Source: Chthonomonadales bacterium (lineage in GTDB: Bacteria; Armatimonadota; Chthonomonadetes; Chthonomonadales; CAJBBX01). From it: a stretch of 50,436 nucleotides of DNA. How positions within the stretch are numbered: position 1 is the stretch's first letter; each line of letters starts with the position of its first letter. Under the pieces are notes generated by a model. It had not been told where the DNA came from, made no database searches, and was given only the letters and a program-made list of their open reading frames with translations. This document shows, in pieces, positions 19,904-29,798 of the stretch. A program made the position numbers and the translations under genes. The stretch spans positions 1 to 50,436 of the forward strand of contig DAIDHP010000028.1 of the NCBI GenBank assembly GCA_027459625.1, given 5' to 3'.

Positions 19904-20050
19904 CTATAGACGTCGGCCTTGTATGACACGTACCAGGATTGCTATAATTGCAAGCACGAGTAGGATGTGAATTAATCCTCCCATGGTATGCGAAGTAACA
20001 ACACCGAGAAACCACATCACGACCAACACAATAATAATCAGTTCAAGCAT
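19904..20050 (-). CDS. Small DUF5670 (lmo0937-type) membrane protein
   Basis: A 48-residue protein on the minus strand, ATG at 20050-20048 and stop at 19906-19904. It has two hydrophobic segments, LIIIVLVVMWFLGVV and IHILLVLAIIAILVRVI, joined by TSHTMGG and ending in QGRRL. This is the pattern of the DUF5670 / lmo0937 family of tiny two-helix membrane proteins, whose usual core is WxLG...G.LIHILLVIAI..L..LI. The family is widespread and of unknown function. The ribosome binding site is weak (GGTTGAG). The match to the family core supports a real gene despite its size. Confidence 0.82.
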   Translation of the reverse strand: MLELIIIVLVVMWFLGVVTSHTMGGLIHILLVLAIIAILVRVIQGRRL

Positions 20051-20401
20051 TTTGAGCTCAACCCTATTCTAACGAATGGCGTACCACTCGCTCCAATGCT
20101 ACTTGAAATTGATGAAATGTGACAAACAATGTGTTAAATATGCTGTCCGCATAATCGAAAATTCCAATCATATCTCAATAGCATCTCATCAATAACTATT
20201 CAAATGTGAATAATCGATATGTAACGTATACGAACGACATCGGAAGTCGTCAGCAAAAGTAAAATGATTGGGTGATATTCAGACTTTCAATTCGCAGGGA
20301 GGATTGTTGGCTCAACGTGTGAGGAGTGTAAACATCCAAGGGGGATCGTCGAACTGTCAATTCACATAAGTGATTAAGCTCGACTGGTTGCGACGAGTTC
20401 A
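20051..20401. other. Gene-free stretch before the anchored protein
   Basis: About 350 AT-rich bases. No gene, terminator or strong promoter is visible. It may hold the promoter of the 48-residue gene, but I cannot point to boxes. Confidence 0.45.
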
Positions 20402-20899
20402 TTACTCTTGCGGAATCTCTCCATCAGCTTCAATCACCTGCCACCGCTCAGTGTGATATAGACCAAACCAATGTTTGATCTCTCTTTTTTGAAGAATGAG
20501 GCGATAGTTTGATTTTATCCAGTCGATACCCGAGGAGTCGCCCATTTGAGTCACATCAGCGGTGAAATCCAATGTGGCGGTGGCGTTGTTTGCTGAGATC
20601 CTCAAATTGCTAACGTCAATTTTAATCGGCTCCGAACCCGCCTGTTTGTACAGTTGGACAAGCAATAATCGACATTGCGCCGTGTCTCTCCCGAAAATAC
20701 GAGCGTCGGGTGCGCATAGGTTCATTAATTCGTCGATATTGCGATTTTGAGCGATTGTGCAGGCGTTATCCAGCCATTGCTGAGCGGTGATCCGATCCAT
20801 AGGAGGAGCTTTTGTGTTAAGATGGCTCAATAGAGGCAGGGAAGCGAGGATGAGAAGAATTACCGCTACAATGATAATGACTATTGATGAACGCTGCAT
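20402..20899 (-). CDS. Membrane-anchored protein of unknown function
   Basis: A 165-residue protein. Residues 5-25 form one transmembrane helix (IVIIIVAVILLILASLPLL), followed by a soluble domain of about 135 residues outside the membrane. The domain starts with a helix (AQQWLDNACTIAQNRNIDELMNL) and ends in paired strands (NATATLDFTADV...YRLILQKREIKHWFG...ERWQVIEADG). This helix-then-curved-sheet order is like NTF2/SnoaL-type folds, which is a structural guess. No conserved catalytic motif is seen. It is divergent from the Clp1-like gene. Confidence 0.6.
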   Translation of the reverse strand: MQRSSIVIIIVAVILLILASLPLLSHLNTKAPPMDRITAQQWLDNACTIAQNRNIDELMNLCAPDARIFGRDTAQCRLLLVQLYKQAGSEPIKIDVSNLRISANNATATLDFTADVTQMGDSSGIDWIKSNYRLILQKREIKHWFGLYHTERWQVIEADGEIPQE

Positions 20900-21088
20900 G
20901 GGATGCGCCGTCCTTTCCTCTTTTTATTGAGATGGACTATCTGGAAACACATGGTATGTCATATCCGAATTTAAGCGAACGTCTCTTTGAAGGTATTCTA
21001 TCAAAACGTCTGCATATTTGGGTTTGCAGGAATGCTCATCCCCTGCATATGAACGGGATCATTATAATCATACAAGGAATCATACTCA

Positions 21089-22180
21089 ATGAACGGATAT
21101 CCGTCAAGCCGAATAATAACCGTGCCCTCTGAATGGGAGGATGCCATGGACGCCATTCTGAAAACCGGAGGGGTGGTAATGGTGATTGGGGATACGGATT
21201 GCGGGAAAACCACTTTTTGCATGTCGCTTGTCAACCGCGCTTTGGCAAGCAAGTTGAAAGTAGCGGTTGTTGATTCGGATGTGGGACAATCCGAAATCGG
21301 TCCCCCCGCCTGCGTCGGTTTAGGCTATCCGACCGATCAGATACGCTCGCTTGGAGAGATCGTGGCTGCGGACAAGGCTTTCGTGGGAACTACAAATCCT
21401 GCTATGAGAATCCCTGAACTTCTCGTGGCGACGGAGAGGATGGTCAGGAAGGGATTGGGACACGGTGAGGATATTTTATTATTGGACACCACCGGTTTTG
21501 TGAAGGGCCCCATTGCAAGACGTCTAAAACGACTTAAAATGGATTTGGTTCAACCGCGGCATATCGTGATATTTCAGAGAAATGATGAGTGCGAAGCCAT
21601 GATATCTCCCTATATTCACAATAGACATATGCATCTGCACCGACTATCTCCTTCTCCGGACGCGAATGGGAAATCATCTTTTCTGCGCACGGAGAGGAGA
21701 AGAGCCAATTGGATCAGGGCGTTCGAGAATTCTCACGTGATAGAGATGGAATGGGAGCGGTGCCCGTTCCGAGGGGTCTGGATAGGAGCCGCAAAGCCTT
21801 ACCCGCCGCTGGAGTTACGACAACTGTCGGAGACCATCCGAGCACAAGTCTATCATGCGGAGGAGCAGGCTGGGATGCTGCATGTGATCGTGGACAGGAT
21901 ACCTTTGGAGGAGAGAACAAGAGAGGGAATGGAACGCAGATATCCCAATCTGCGCTTTTCGTATGTATGTGCTGAAACACTTAGAAGATTGCTCGTGGGC
22001 GTTCACGATGTGGAGGGAAAACTGCTTGGTTTGGGACTGATCCAGTATGTGAGTTTTCGCAAACGATTAATAGGTGTCCTTACGCAAGTTCCCACTCCTT
22101 CCGCAGTGGGAAATCTTTTCTTCGGCGCCATTCGTGTGCATCCGGATGGGAACGAAATTGAGATGGTTCCGCGGTTGTAA
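21089..22180 (+). CDS. Clp1/Grc3-type P-loop polynucleotide kinase-like protein
   Basis: A 363-residue protein with the Clp1 P-loop domain. Walker A is GDTDCGKT at residues 34-41, followed by VAVVDSDVGQSEIGPP (about 57-72), the strongly conserved Clp1 motif, and a LLLDTTGFVKG Walker B-type strand. Eukaryotic Clp1/Grc3 and archaeal relatives phosphorylate RNA 5'-hydroxyl ends in tRNA splicing and rRNA processing. In bacteria the role is less studied. The C-terminal part is a strand-rich domain ending in VGNLFFGAIRVHPDGNEIEMV. A Shine-Dalgarno AAGGAA lies eight bases upstream. A tRNA-Asp gene follows about 115 bases downstream. An RNA-kinase role is inferred from family alone. Confidence 0.8.
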   Translation: MNGYPSSRIITVPSEWEDAMDAILKTGGVVMVIGDTDCGKTTFCMSLVNRALASKLKVAVVDSDVGQSEIGPPACVGLGYPTDQIRSLGEIVAADKAFVGTTNPAMRIPELLVATERMVRKGLGHGEDILLLDTTGFVKGPIARRLKRLKMDLVQPRHIVIFQRNDECEAMISPYIHNRHMHLHRLSPSPDANGKSSFLRTERRRANWIRAFENSHVIEMEWERCPFRGVWIGAAKPYPPLELRQLSETIRAQVYHAEEQAGMLHVIVDRIPLEERTREGMERRYPNLRFSYVCAETLRRLLVGVHDVEGKLLGLGLIQYVSFRKRLIGVLTQVPTPSAVGNLFFGAIRVHPDGNEIEMVPRL

Positions 22181-22239
22181 TGAATGATTAATCCCAAGTA
22201 AGGACACGGGAGATCGATAGACCGTGAACTTTTTACGGC

Positions 22240-22269
22240 TTGACATAACCCGTCATCATATGATACACT
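22240..22269 (+). promoter_or_regulatory. tRNA-Asp promoter
   Basis: TTGACA at 22240-22245 and TACACT at 22264-22269, with a spacer of 18. The predicted start is about 20 bases before the tRNA. Confidence 0.7.
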
Positions 22270-22295
22270 ATGCACACTTTTAGAGATGTTCATAC

Positions 22296-22370
22296 GGGGG
22301 TGTAGCTCAGACCGGTTAGAGCGCCTGCCTGTCACGTAGGAGGCCGCGAGTTCAAGTCTCGTCATCCCCG
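22296..22370 (+). tRNA. tRNA-Asp (GTC)
   Basis: A complete cloverleaf of 75 bases. The acceptor stem GGGGGTG pairs with CATCCCC (one G-U pair). The D arm is AGCTCAGACCGGTTAGAGC. The anticodon arm is CCTGC-CTGTCAC-GTAGG with anticodon GTC. The T arm is GCGAG-TTCAAGT-CTCGT. The discriminator is G. CCA is not encoded, as TTC follows. Confidence 0.96.
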
Positions 22371-22666
22371 TTCCTTCCAAATAATGCTGTTTATTTAGGG
22401 GCGCCCTCTTCAGGCGTCCATTTATTTTTGTTCTCTCGGCGACTTCCTTTCCTTCGTGTGCGACTGATGGTATGCAAACGAATCCATGCAACTTTTTCCT
22501 CTTAAATTACGTCCTAAATGCTAGACAAATTTACACATGAACCCATGATGAAGGGATGATGGCAAGCCTGTAGGAAATTCCCCATGAATGATACGTTTCG
22601 ATTCGCGTATCCTACGGCTATAATGATAACAGCGAGTCCAATAATGGAGGGAAGGAGAGCTTTTTG
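22371..22666. other. Gap between tRNA-Asp and the Rad52/Erf-like gene
   Basis: Nearly 300 bases. I see no second copy of the tRNA 3' end, no integrase and no terminator with a U-run. The last bases contain the GGAGG/GGAG ribosome binding site of the next gene. Confidence 0.5.
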
Positions 22667-23398
22667 ATGCCTGGCAAAGCAGCGAATAAGACATCCGAAA
22701 AAACAGAAGTGAATACAATTGCGGAAAAGGAGGACACTCCCATGACGGAGCAAGATGTAACCCAAGATATCCAGGAGGATATCGCTCAATCCACCAATCA
22801 GGTTCCGGAAGCCCACGACGCATCGGATCAGGTATCCCTTAAACGAAGGATGCCGGAAAGGTTGAAGAAATACCTTTTGCGCGTTGGAGGCAACAAGTTT
22901 TATCTCCCGGCGGCGTATCGGATCGTTTGGTTCAGGGACGAGTATCCGGATTGGGGCGTAATCACCAACCTCATTGAAGGCGGGCACGCCGCAGGATACG
23001 CCACAGTTCAAGCCACGGTGCAGAATCCCGATGGTAGAATCATCGCCTCAGGTATCAAGACGGAATCCAAACAGGACTTTCCCGCCGGATGGGTGGAGAA
23101 GGCTGAGACAGGAGCCATCGCCAGGGCCCTCGCCGTGGCGGGGTTTGGGACGCAATTCACTCCTGAGTTGGATGATGACACGGATCATCCGGCGGATAGT
23201 CCCCATGGCGGAGCGAACGCGCGAATCAATATGAATGGGACGAGAGGGGATGCGTCGCAGGAGAAATCGGTGAAGGGAAATCGCAAAACTCCGGGAAAGA
23301 GCGCGGGCGAAATCTGGAACGGACCCGGTTTATGTCCCAATTGTCACGCGCCCGATGGAAAGAGGCATAGCAACTCTTGCTCCTATACACCCGACTGA
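22667..23398 (+). CDS. Rad52/Erf-like single-strand annealing protein candidate
   Basis: A 243-residue protein. The first 60 residues are polar and acidic, probably disordered. Residues about 65-165 form a compact domain with FYLPAAYRIVWFRDEYPDW, then VQNPDGRIIASGIKTES, then WVEKAETGAIARALAVAGFG. The closing EKAETGAIARALA-GFGT motif is characteristic of the Rad52/Erf/DdrA-like annealing proteins. The C-terminus carries a short cysteine/histidine cluster (CPNCHAPDGKRHSNSC), a possible zinc knuckle, after a basic linker. Such proteins pair complementary single strands in recombination. GGAG at 22654-22657 serves ATG 22667; an overlapping in-frame TTG at 22664 would add one residue. It stands alone and no phage genes surround it. 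Confidence 0.65.
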   Translation: MPGKAANKTSEKTEVNTIAEKEDTPMTEQDVTQDIQEDIAQSTNQVPEAHDASDQVSLKRRMPERLKKYLLRVGGNKFYLPAAYRIVWFRDEYPDWGVITNLIEGGHAAGYATVQATVQNPDGRIIASGIKTESKQDFPAGWVEKAETGAIARALAVAGFGTQFTPELDDDTDHPADSPHGGANARINMNGTRGDASQEKSVKGNRKTPGKSAGEIWNGPGLCPNCHAPDGKRHSNSCSYTPD

Positions 23399-23463
23399 GC
23401 CTCCTTGATAGTGGCTATGCGGCGTCGCAACTGTTGATAGTATAGAGTTTTCACAAACAAAGA

Positions 23464-23497
23464 TGCGCTCTTCTTAAAAAAACCGAAGATGAGCGCA
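23464..23497. terminator. Hairpin after purA, possible bidirectional terminator
   Basis: TGCGCTC (23464-23470) pairs with GAGCGCA (23491-23497), extended by TTC/GAA with a three-base bulge. Seen on the minus strand, the T-run falls in the loop rather than after the stem, which is unusual, so termination is only likely. It sits 20 bases after the purA stop and about 65 bases after the plus-strand gene. Confidence 0.45.
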
Positions 23498-23517
23498 CCT
23501 TGTCATTCATGTATAGT

Positions 23518-24807
<1,290 letters not shown>

Positions 24808-24829
24808 CTAAGTAGTCCTCTCAAATAAA

Positions 24830-24856
24830 GAATGGATAGCGCTGAGCTATCCATTC
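24830..24856 (-). promoter_or_regulatory. Perfect 11-bp hairpin in the purA leader
   Basis: GAATGGATAGC, a five-base loop, then GCTATCCATTC. The predicted purA transcript begins near 24876, so this hairpin is in the 5' untranslated RNA, about 22 bases from the start codon and just ahead of the ribosome binding site. There is no U-run after it, so it is not an intrinsic terminator. It could be an operator, a stability element or a protein-binding RNA hairpin. Confidence 0.7.
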
Positions 24857-24882
24857 AAGATATTGGGGTATTCACTTAACCT

Positions 24883-24911
24883 ATTATGGTGCATTCCATG
24901 TAAAAAGTCAA
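24883..24911 (-). promoter_or_regulatory. purA promoter
   Basis: On the minus strand TTGACT (24911-24906) and CATAAT (24888-24883) are 17 bases apart. The predicted start near 24876 gives a leader of about 68 bases. Confidence 0.75.
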
Positions 24912-25100
24912 GAAGTCGAATTGCCTCATTGAAAATCCGCACGGAAGAGGATTTTTGGCTTAGGACAAAATCCACATAAATCGCATAGATGAGTTACAAC
25001 CAAGAATGAATTGGATAAGCTGGTCGCCTTGCTTATACGGTTACTCTAAGGAGAGGGGGTGGCTAAGGACGAGCGCGAAACTTGACGCTGCACTTCCAGT

Positions 25101-27818
25101 TTGGTTAAACTGTATGATATGCAAGAGGATAATTCCGAACAAACAAATACCGGTTTCATCCCCCGCACTCCCTTGATGCAGCAATATTTCATGGCGCGCA
25201 TGGAGCGCCCAGGCGTGTTGCTGATGATGCGCGTGGGGGATTTTTATGAGTGCTATGGCGAGGACGCGGAGACGATCGCCCAGGCAATCAACATCACCCT
25301 GACCAAACGAGAGGATGGGGGGCAGGTGATCCCCATGGCGGGAGTTCCGTATCACGCCGTGGAGAGATACGTGGCGAAGCTGATAATGCAGGGGTTTCGC
25401 GTGGCTCTGATGGATCAGGTGGAAGACCCCAAGAAGGCGAAGGGTTTGGTGAAACGACGTGTGACGCGGGTGATGACTCGCGGAACGGTGTTCGAAGATG
25501 CATTGCTTGATTCCAAGTCAAATAATTACTTGGTGGCGGCGGTGGTGGGCGATCCGGTTGCCGGTTTGGGAGTGGCGGACGTATCCACGGGGGAGTTTCT
25601 AACGACGGAGCTGGACGGCGAGAATAGGAAGGAAAAGCTAATCGAAGAGATATGTCGACTCGAACCCGCAGAGGTTTTAGTCCCCGAAGGGGATGAGGAG
25701 TTAGCGGATATGATCCGACAGTTATCCGAAGCCCCTATTTCCTATTACACTCCGAAGAATCCACATCACTCGCGATCCGCATATGATGTGCTCACTCACC
25801 ATTTCGGAACTCCATCCCTAAGGGGCTTTGGCTGCGAGGAATACACCTTCGGCTTACAAGCTGCGGCATTGGTGCTCCAATATCTTCAGGAGACGCAATC
25901 CGGAGCGTTATCTCATATCACTTCGCTTAGTGTCTATTCCACCAGAGAGTTTATGACTTTGGACACCGCCACACGGCGGAATTTGGAATTATGCGTTTCG
26001 CTGTCGGAGGGGGGAAAGGGCAGAACTCTTCTGGGGGTGTTGGACTCCACACTGACACCGATGGGCGGAAGATTATTGAGGCGATGGCTGGAGGAGCCGC
26101 TCCTTGAGGTGTCGAAAATCGCCAGCCGTCTGGATATGGTGGAGATTTTCGCCAAGGACGAAATACTCCGAGGGGATATCCGTGAGTGTCTCAAGGGCAT
26201 TAATGATATAGAGCGTCTTGTCTCCAGATGCTGCGCAGGCTTGGCGAACGCGAGGGATTTGATTGGATTGCGGGATTCGTTGATGAGAATTGCGCCTTTG
26301 CGTGAAAGGATTAAATCCGTCGCTTCAGGTCATTTTAGCTTACTTTTGCAACAACTCGGTGAATACCAAGTTCCTGGCAATCCTCTTGAGGTAATGGAGA
26401 AATCTCCGACACCGAATTGCGCGGATGAGGTGGCGAATTTTATAAAAAGCGCGATCAATGACGATCCCCCGACAATTTTGCGGGAGGGGGGATTGATACG
26501 CCCTGGATACTCGTTGGAACTGGATGCTTTGCGAAGTTCAGCCTTGGAAGGCAGGAATTGGATCGCCAATTTGGAATCCAAGGAGCGAGAGCGAACCGGA
26601 ATCTCCTCGCTAAGAGTGGGATATAACGCCGTATTCGGCTATTTCATCGAAGTCACGAAGGCGAATCTATCCAAGGTTCCCGAGGATTACATTCGCAAAC
26701 AGACCACCGCGAACGGAGAACGGTACATCACCTCATCGTTGAAGGAGTATGAATCCAAAGTGCTCGGGGCGGATGAGAAGGCGATGGACCTGGAATACAA
26801 TCTTTTCCTCGATATTCGGGAAAGGGTTTCCGAGTCCGCATCAAATCTGTTAGCGGTAGCCAGAGCCGTATCTATCGTGGATACGCTATCCTCTCTCGCG
26901 CAAACCGCTGTGATGAACCAGTATGTCCGCCCCGTGGTGAACGATGGGGGAGGTATCTCCATAAAAGCCGGAAGACACCCCGTGGTTGAACGTATCGAGA
27001 GGGCTGGGCGTTTCGTGCCGAACGATTGCCTCTTGGATTGCGATGAGAATCAACTTCATATCATCACCGGACCGAATATGTCCGGAAAATCAACTGCGTT
27101 GCGGCAGGTGGCTTTGATAACCCTTTTGTCGCAAGTTGGCAGCTTTGTTCCGGCGGACCAAGCGACTATCGGCGTTGTGGATCGCATCTTTACGCGTGTC
27201 GGAGCGCATGATGAGCTTGCCAGCGGACAATCCACATTCATGGTGGAGATGAATGAAACCGCCAATATCCTCAATAACGCCACCCAGCGAAGTCTTGTGG
27301 TGTTAGACGAAATTGGAAGGGGAACCAGCACCTACGACGGTCTTTCCATCGCCTGGGCGGTTGCGGAATACTTGACGCAAATCGGATGCAAGACTCTATT
27401 CGCCACGCATTACCATTACATGAACGATTTGGCAAAGAGCTCACCGAAGGTGAAAAACTATAGGGTGGCAGTGAAGGAGCAAGGCGATCATATCATCTGG
27501 CTCCACAAGCTGATTCCCGGGGGGACGGATCGAAGTTACGGCATACAGGTGGCACGAATGGCCGGAGTTCCACCGGAAGTGATTGATCGCGCCAAGGAGA
27601 TTTTGAAGGGGTTGGAGAAAAATTCGGTGAGAAACGCGACCGGTGATTTGCTTGGTGGCGTGACGGATATCCCGGTCTCGAAAAAAAAGCTGCAACTCAC
27701 GCTTTTCGAAGCCGAAAAGCACCCGGTAATCGTATCATTGGAAAGCCTTGATATCTCCGCCCTTACGCCGATAGAGGCTATCATGAAATTGGATGAGTTG
27801 CAGAGGATGCTTCGTTAA
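25101..27818 (+). CDS. mutS: DNA mismatch repair protein MutS
   Basis: Recognises mismatches and small loops after replication. It is 905 residues from TTG 25101, or 899 from ATG 25119. Mismatch-binding Phe-X-Glu is at F48-Y49-E50 in RVGDFYECYGED. Walker A GPNMSGKST lies at about 657-665, followed by the ATPase signature DEIGRGTSTYDGLSIAWA and FATHYHYM. A sliding-clamp binding motif QLTLF is at about 865-869. Neither start has a visible Shine-Dalgarno, and the TTG frame overlaps possible -10 sequences (TTAAAC, TATGAT at 25105-25118), so the true start is uncertain. mutL follows after 83 bases. Confidence 0.97.
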   Translation: MVKLYDMQEDNSEQTNTGFIPRTPLMQQYFMARMERPGVLLMMRVGDFYECYGEDAETIAQAINITLTKREDGGQVIPMAGVPYHAVERYVAKLIMQGFRVALMDQVEDPKKAKGLVKRRVTRVMTRGTVFEDALLDSKSNNYLVAAVVGDPVAGLGVADVSTGEFLTTELDGENRKEKLIEEICRLEPAEVLVPEGDEELADMIRQLSEAPISYYTPKNPHHSRSAYDVLTHHFGTPSLRGFGCEEYTFGLQAAALVLQYLQETQSGALSHITSLSVYSTREFMTLDTATRRNLELCVSLSEGGKGRTLLGVLDSTLTPMGGRLLRRWLEEPLLEVSKIASRLDMVEIFAKDEILRGDIRECLKGINDIERLVSRCCAGLANARDLIGLRDSLMRIAPLRERIKSVASGHFSLLLQQLGEYQVPGNPLEVMEKSPTPNCADEVANFIKSAINDDPPTILREGGLIRPGYSLELDALRSSALEGRNWIANLESKERERTGISSLRVGYNAVFGYFIEVTKANLSKVPEDYIRKQTTANGERYITSSLKEYESKVLGADEKAMDLEYNLFLDIRERVSESASNLLAVARAVSIVDTLSSLAQTAVMNQYVRPVVNDGGGISIKAGRHPVVERIERAGRFVPNDCLLDCDENQLHIITGPNMSGKSTALRQVALITLLSQVGSFVPADQATIGVVDRIFTRVGAHDELASGQSTFMVEMNETANILNNATQRSLVVLDEIGRGTSTYDGLSIAWAVAEYLTQIGCKTLFATHYHYMNDLAKSSPKVKNYRVAVKEQGDHIIWLHKLIPGGTDRSYGIQVARMAGVPPEVIDRAKEILKGLEKNSVRNATGDLLGGVTDIPVSKKKLQLTLFEAEKHPVIVSLESLDISALTPIEAIMKLDELQRMLR

Positions 27819-27901
27819 GCTCTTACAGCCGCGACGGTATTACTGTGATGTGTGCATTCATATGATCGTGTTTGTATCCTCTTTGAAACAGGGACTGGAT
27901 T

Positions 27902-29767
27902 TTGGATAATCAGATTTTTTTATTGGATGACAACACTGCGAACCGTATCGCAGCGGGAGAAGTGGTCGAACGGCCCGCCTCCGTAGTCAAGGAGTTGACG
28001 GAGAACGCCATAGATGCCGGGGCGCGCCATATCGTCATTCATCTGGATGATGGAGGGAGGAAACGCATCTTGGTGGCGGATGATGGATGCGGGATGGAGC
28101 GAGAAGACGCGGTGCTTTCGCTTCAACGCCACGCCACATCGAAAATTCGCTCTGCTGACGATCTCTTTTCCATTCAAACCTTGGGTTTTCGCGGGGAGGC
28201 GTTGCCCAGCATCGCCTCCGTTTCACATTTCACCCTTGTCACAGTTCCTTCCGGCGAAGTCGCAGGCACTCGTATTGTGGTGCATGGCGGGGATATTGAG
28301 AATGTGGAGGATATCGGCGGACCGCAAGGAACCTCCATAGTGGTGGAAGAACTGTTTTACAATACTCCCGCCAGACTGAAATTTCTCAAGACCACTTCCA
28401 CGGAGTTGTCGCGATCCATTGAAATGGTAAGTTGTCTGGCGATTATTAATCCTCATATCTCCTTTAAGCTGATACATAACAATCAGGAGGTTGTAACCTC
28501 TCCGGGAAACGACGATCCTCTTGCCGCGATTTCGGCTATTTGGGGAAGAGAGATCGCGCGAAAAGCTATACCCATTCAATATGAGGCGAACTCCATTCGA
28601 ATTCATGGCTATCTGTGTCCTCCCGATATGAACAGGCCGGGACGTTCGCATGAACTTTTTTTCGTGAATCGACGCCCGATCAAAAATCGCCTGCTGGGTC
28701 ATGCCTTGGAAGAATCATTGCGATCACTAACACCCGAAGGCAGATTCCCGATCTGCGCGATATCCGTTGACATCGACCCCGCAATGGTGGATGTCAACGT
28801 GCATCCCACAAAGTTCGAAGTAAAATTTCTCAGGGATTCCGAGATGCACCACGCTGTTAGTCAGGCGATCAAGCAATCCTTATTGAATTTCGGCATGGTG
28901 CCGGAGATGCGGTTTTCTTCATATGCTAATGGAATGCCATCCCCTCCCGTGTCCAGGGCGAATTCATCCTTTCAAGGCGGTTGGGGATTGCAAATTTCCG
29001 CCCCCCAAAACGATTCCAGGGAAAGCTTTCAATCGGCGATCGACGCGTTTACGCCTATTGGGTCGGTGATTAGTGGCGTACCCCCGAATAATGCGGGGGA
29101 AGGCGGAGTGGCTTCAATGGAACCTCCGAACGGGGACGTTTTCGCTTCCATGGCAGAGGAATCGCTCGAACGCAAGCCCTTCAAGGAGAAATTGAAAGGC
29201 TTCAAAGTACTTGGGCAGGCTATCAACACCTACATTATCGCTCTGACGGAACAGGGTATCGCTATAATAGATCAGCATGTGGCGCATGAACGGGTTCTTT
29301 ATGAAAGACTGACGGTGCTGCGCGCGAAACAGGGGGTGCCTGTGCAAAGATTGGCTATTCCCATCACCTTGTCAATGGGAGCTGCTGAAGCCACGTTACT
29401 GAAGCAGAGGCTTGGGGATTTCGCCGAAAATGGATGGGATGTCGAGCCGTTCGGCAAGGATTCATTTCTAGTTCGCTCCGTGCCCTCTTACGCCGCTCGC
29501 GGTGCAACCGAGGCGTTATTGAAGGATATGGTGGACGAATTGGCTCATCTCTCCGTTGCACGTCGATTGCTGGTGCAAAAGGAACATGTGACGATCACCA
29601 ACGCCTGCAAGCTAGCTGTAAAGGCGGGTGATCCTTTGAATATGGAGGAGATGAATGGTCTGTTGCAACAATTGGCGGAAACGGAAAACCCATATCTATG
29701 CCCGCATGGCAGACCGATTGTGGTGATCCTGCCATTTGAAAGCATCAACAGACAGTTCAAACGTTAG
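27902..29767 (+). CDS. mutL: DNA mismatch repair protein MutL
   Basis: A 621-residue GHKL ATPase and nicking endonuclease that acts with MutS. N-terminal motifs: LDDNTANRIAAGEVVERPASVVKEL, DDGCGM and TLGFRGEALPSI. The C-terminal metal-binding site is DQHVAHERVLYE (D457), where the usual motif DQHAxxExxxxE has Val instead of Ala. ACKLAVKAGD and CPHGRP (C600) are also present, so the endonuclease type is expected. The start is TTG 27902, which matches the normal MutL beginning; there is no better ATG. The downstream acyltransferase starts 31 bases later. Confidence 0.97.
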   Translation: MDNQIFLLDDNTANRIAAGEVVERPASVVKELTENAIDAGARHIVIHLDDGGRKRILVADDGCGMEREDAVLSLQRHATSKIRSADDLFSIQTLGFRGEALPSIASVSHFTLVTVPSGEVAGTRIVVHGGDIENVEDIGGPQGTSIVVEELFYNTPARLKFLKTTSTELSRSIEMVSCLAIINPHISFKLIHNNQEVVTSPGNDDPLAAISAIWGREIARKAIPIQYEANSIRIHGYLCPPDMNRPGRSHELFFVNRRPIKNRLLGHALEESLRSLTPEGRFPICAISVDIDPAMVDVNVHPTKFEVKFLRDSEMHHAVSQAIKQSLLNFGMVPEMRFSSYANGMPSPPVSRANSSFQGGWGLQISAPQNDSRESFQSAIDAFTPIGSVISGVPPNNAGEGGVASMEPPNGDVFASMAEESLERKPFKEKLKGFKVLGQAINTYIIALTEQGIAIIDQHVAHERVLYERLTVLRAKQGVPVQRLAIPITLSMGAAEATLLKQRLGDFAENGWDVEPFGKDSFLVRSVPSYAARGATEALLKDMVDELAHLSVARRLLVQKEHVTITNACKLAVKAGDPLNMEEMNGLLQQLAETENPYLCPHGRPIVVILPFESINRQFKR

Positions 29768-29798
29768 CGTATCTTTTCCCGATCTCAGGTTTATTCAA

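Noticed and set aside
22371-22666. Integration site next to tRNA-Asp
   Set aside because: No duplicate of the tRNA 3' end and no integrase gene nearby.
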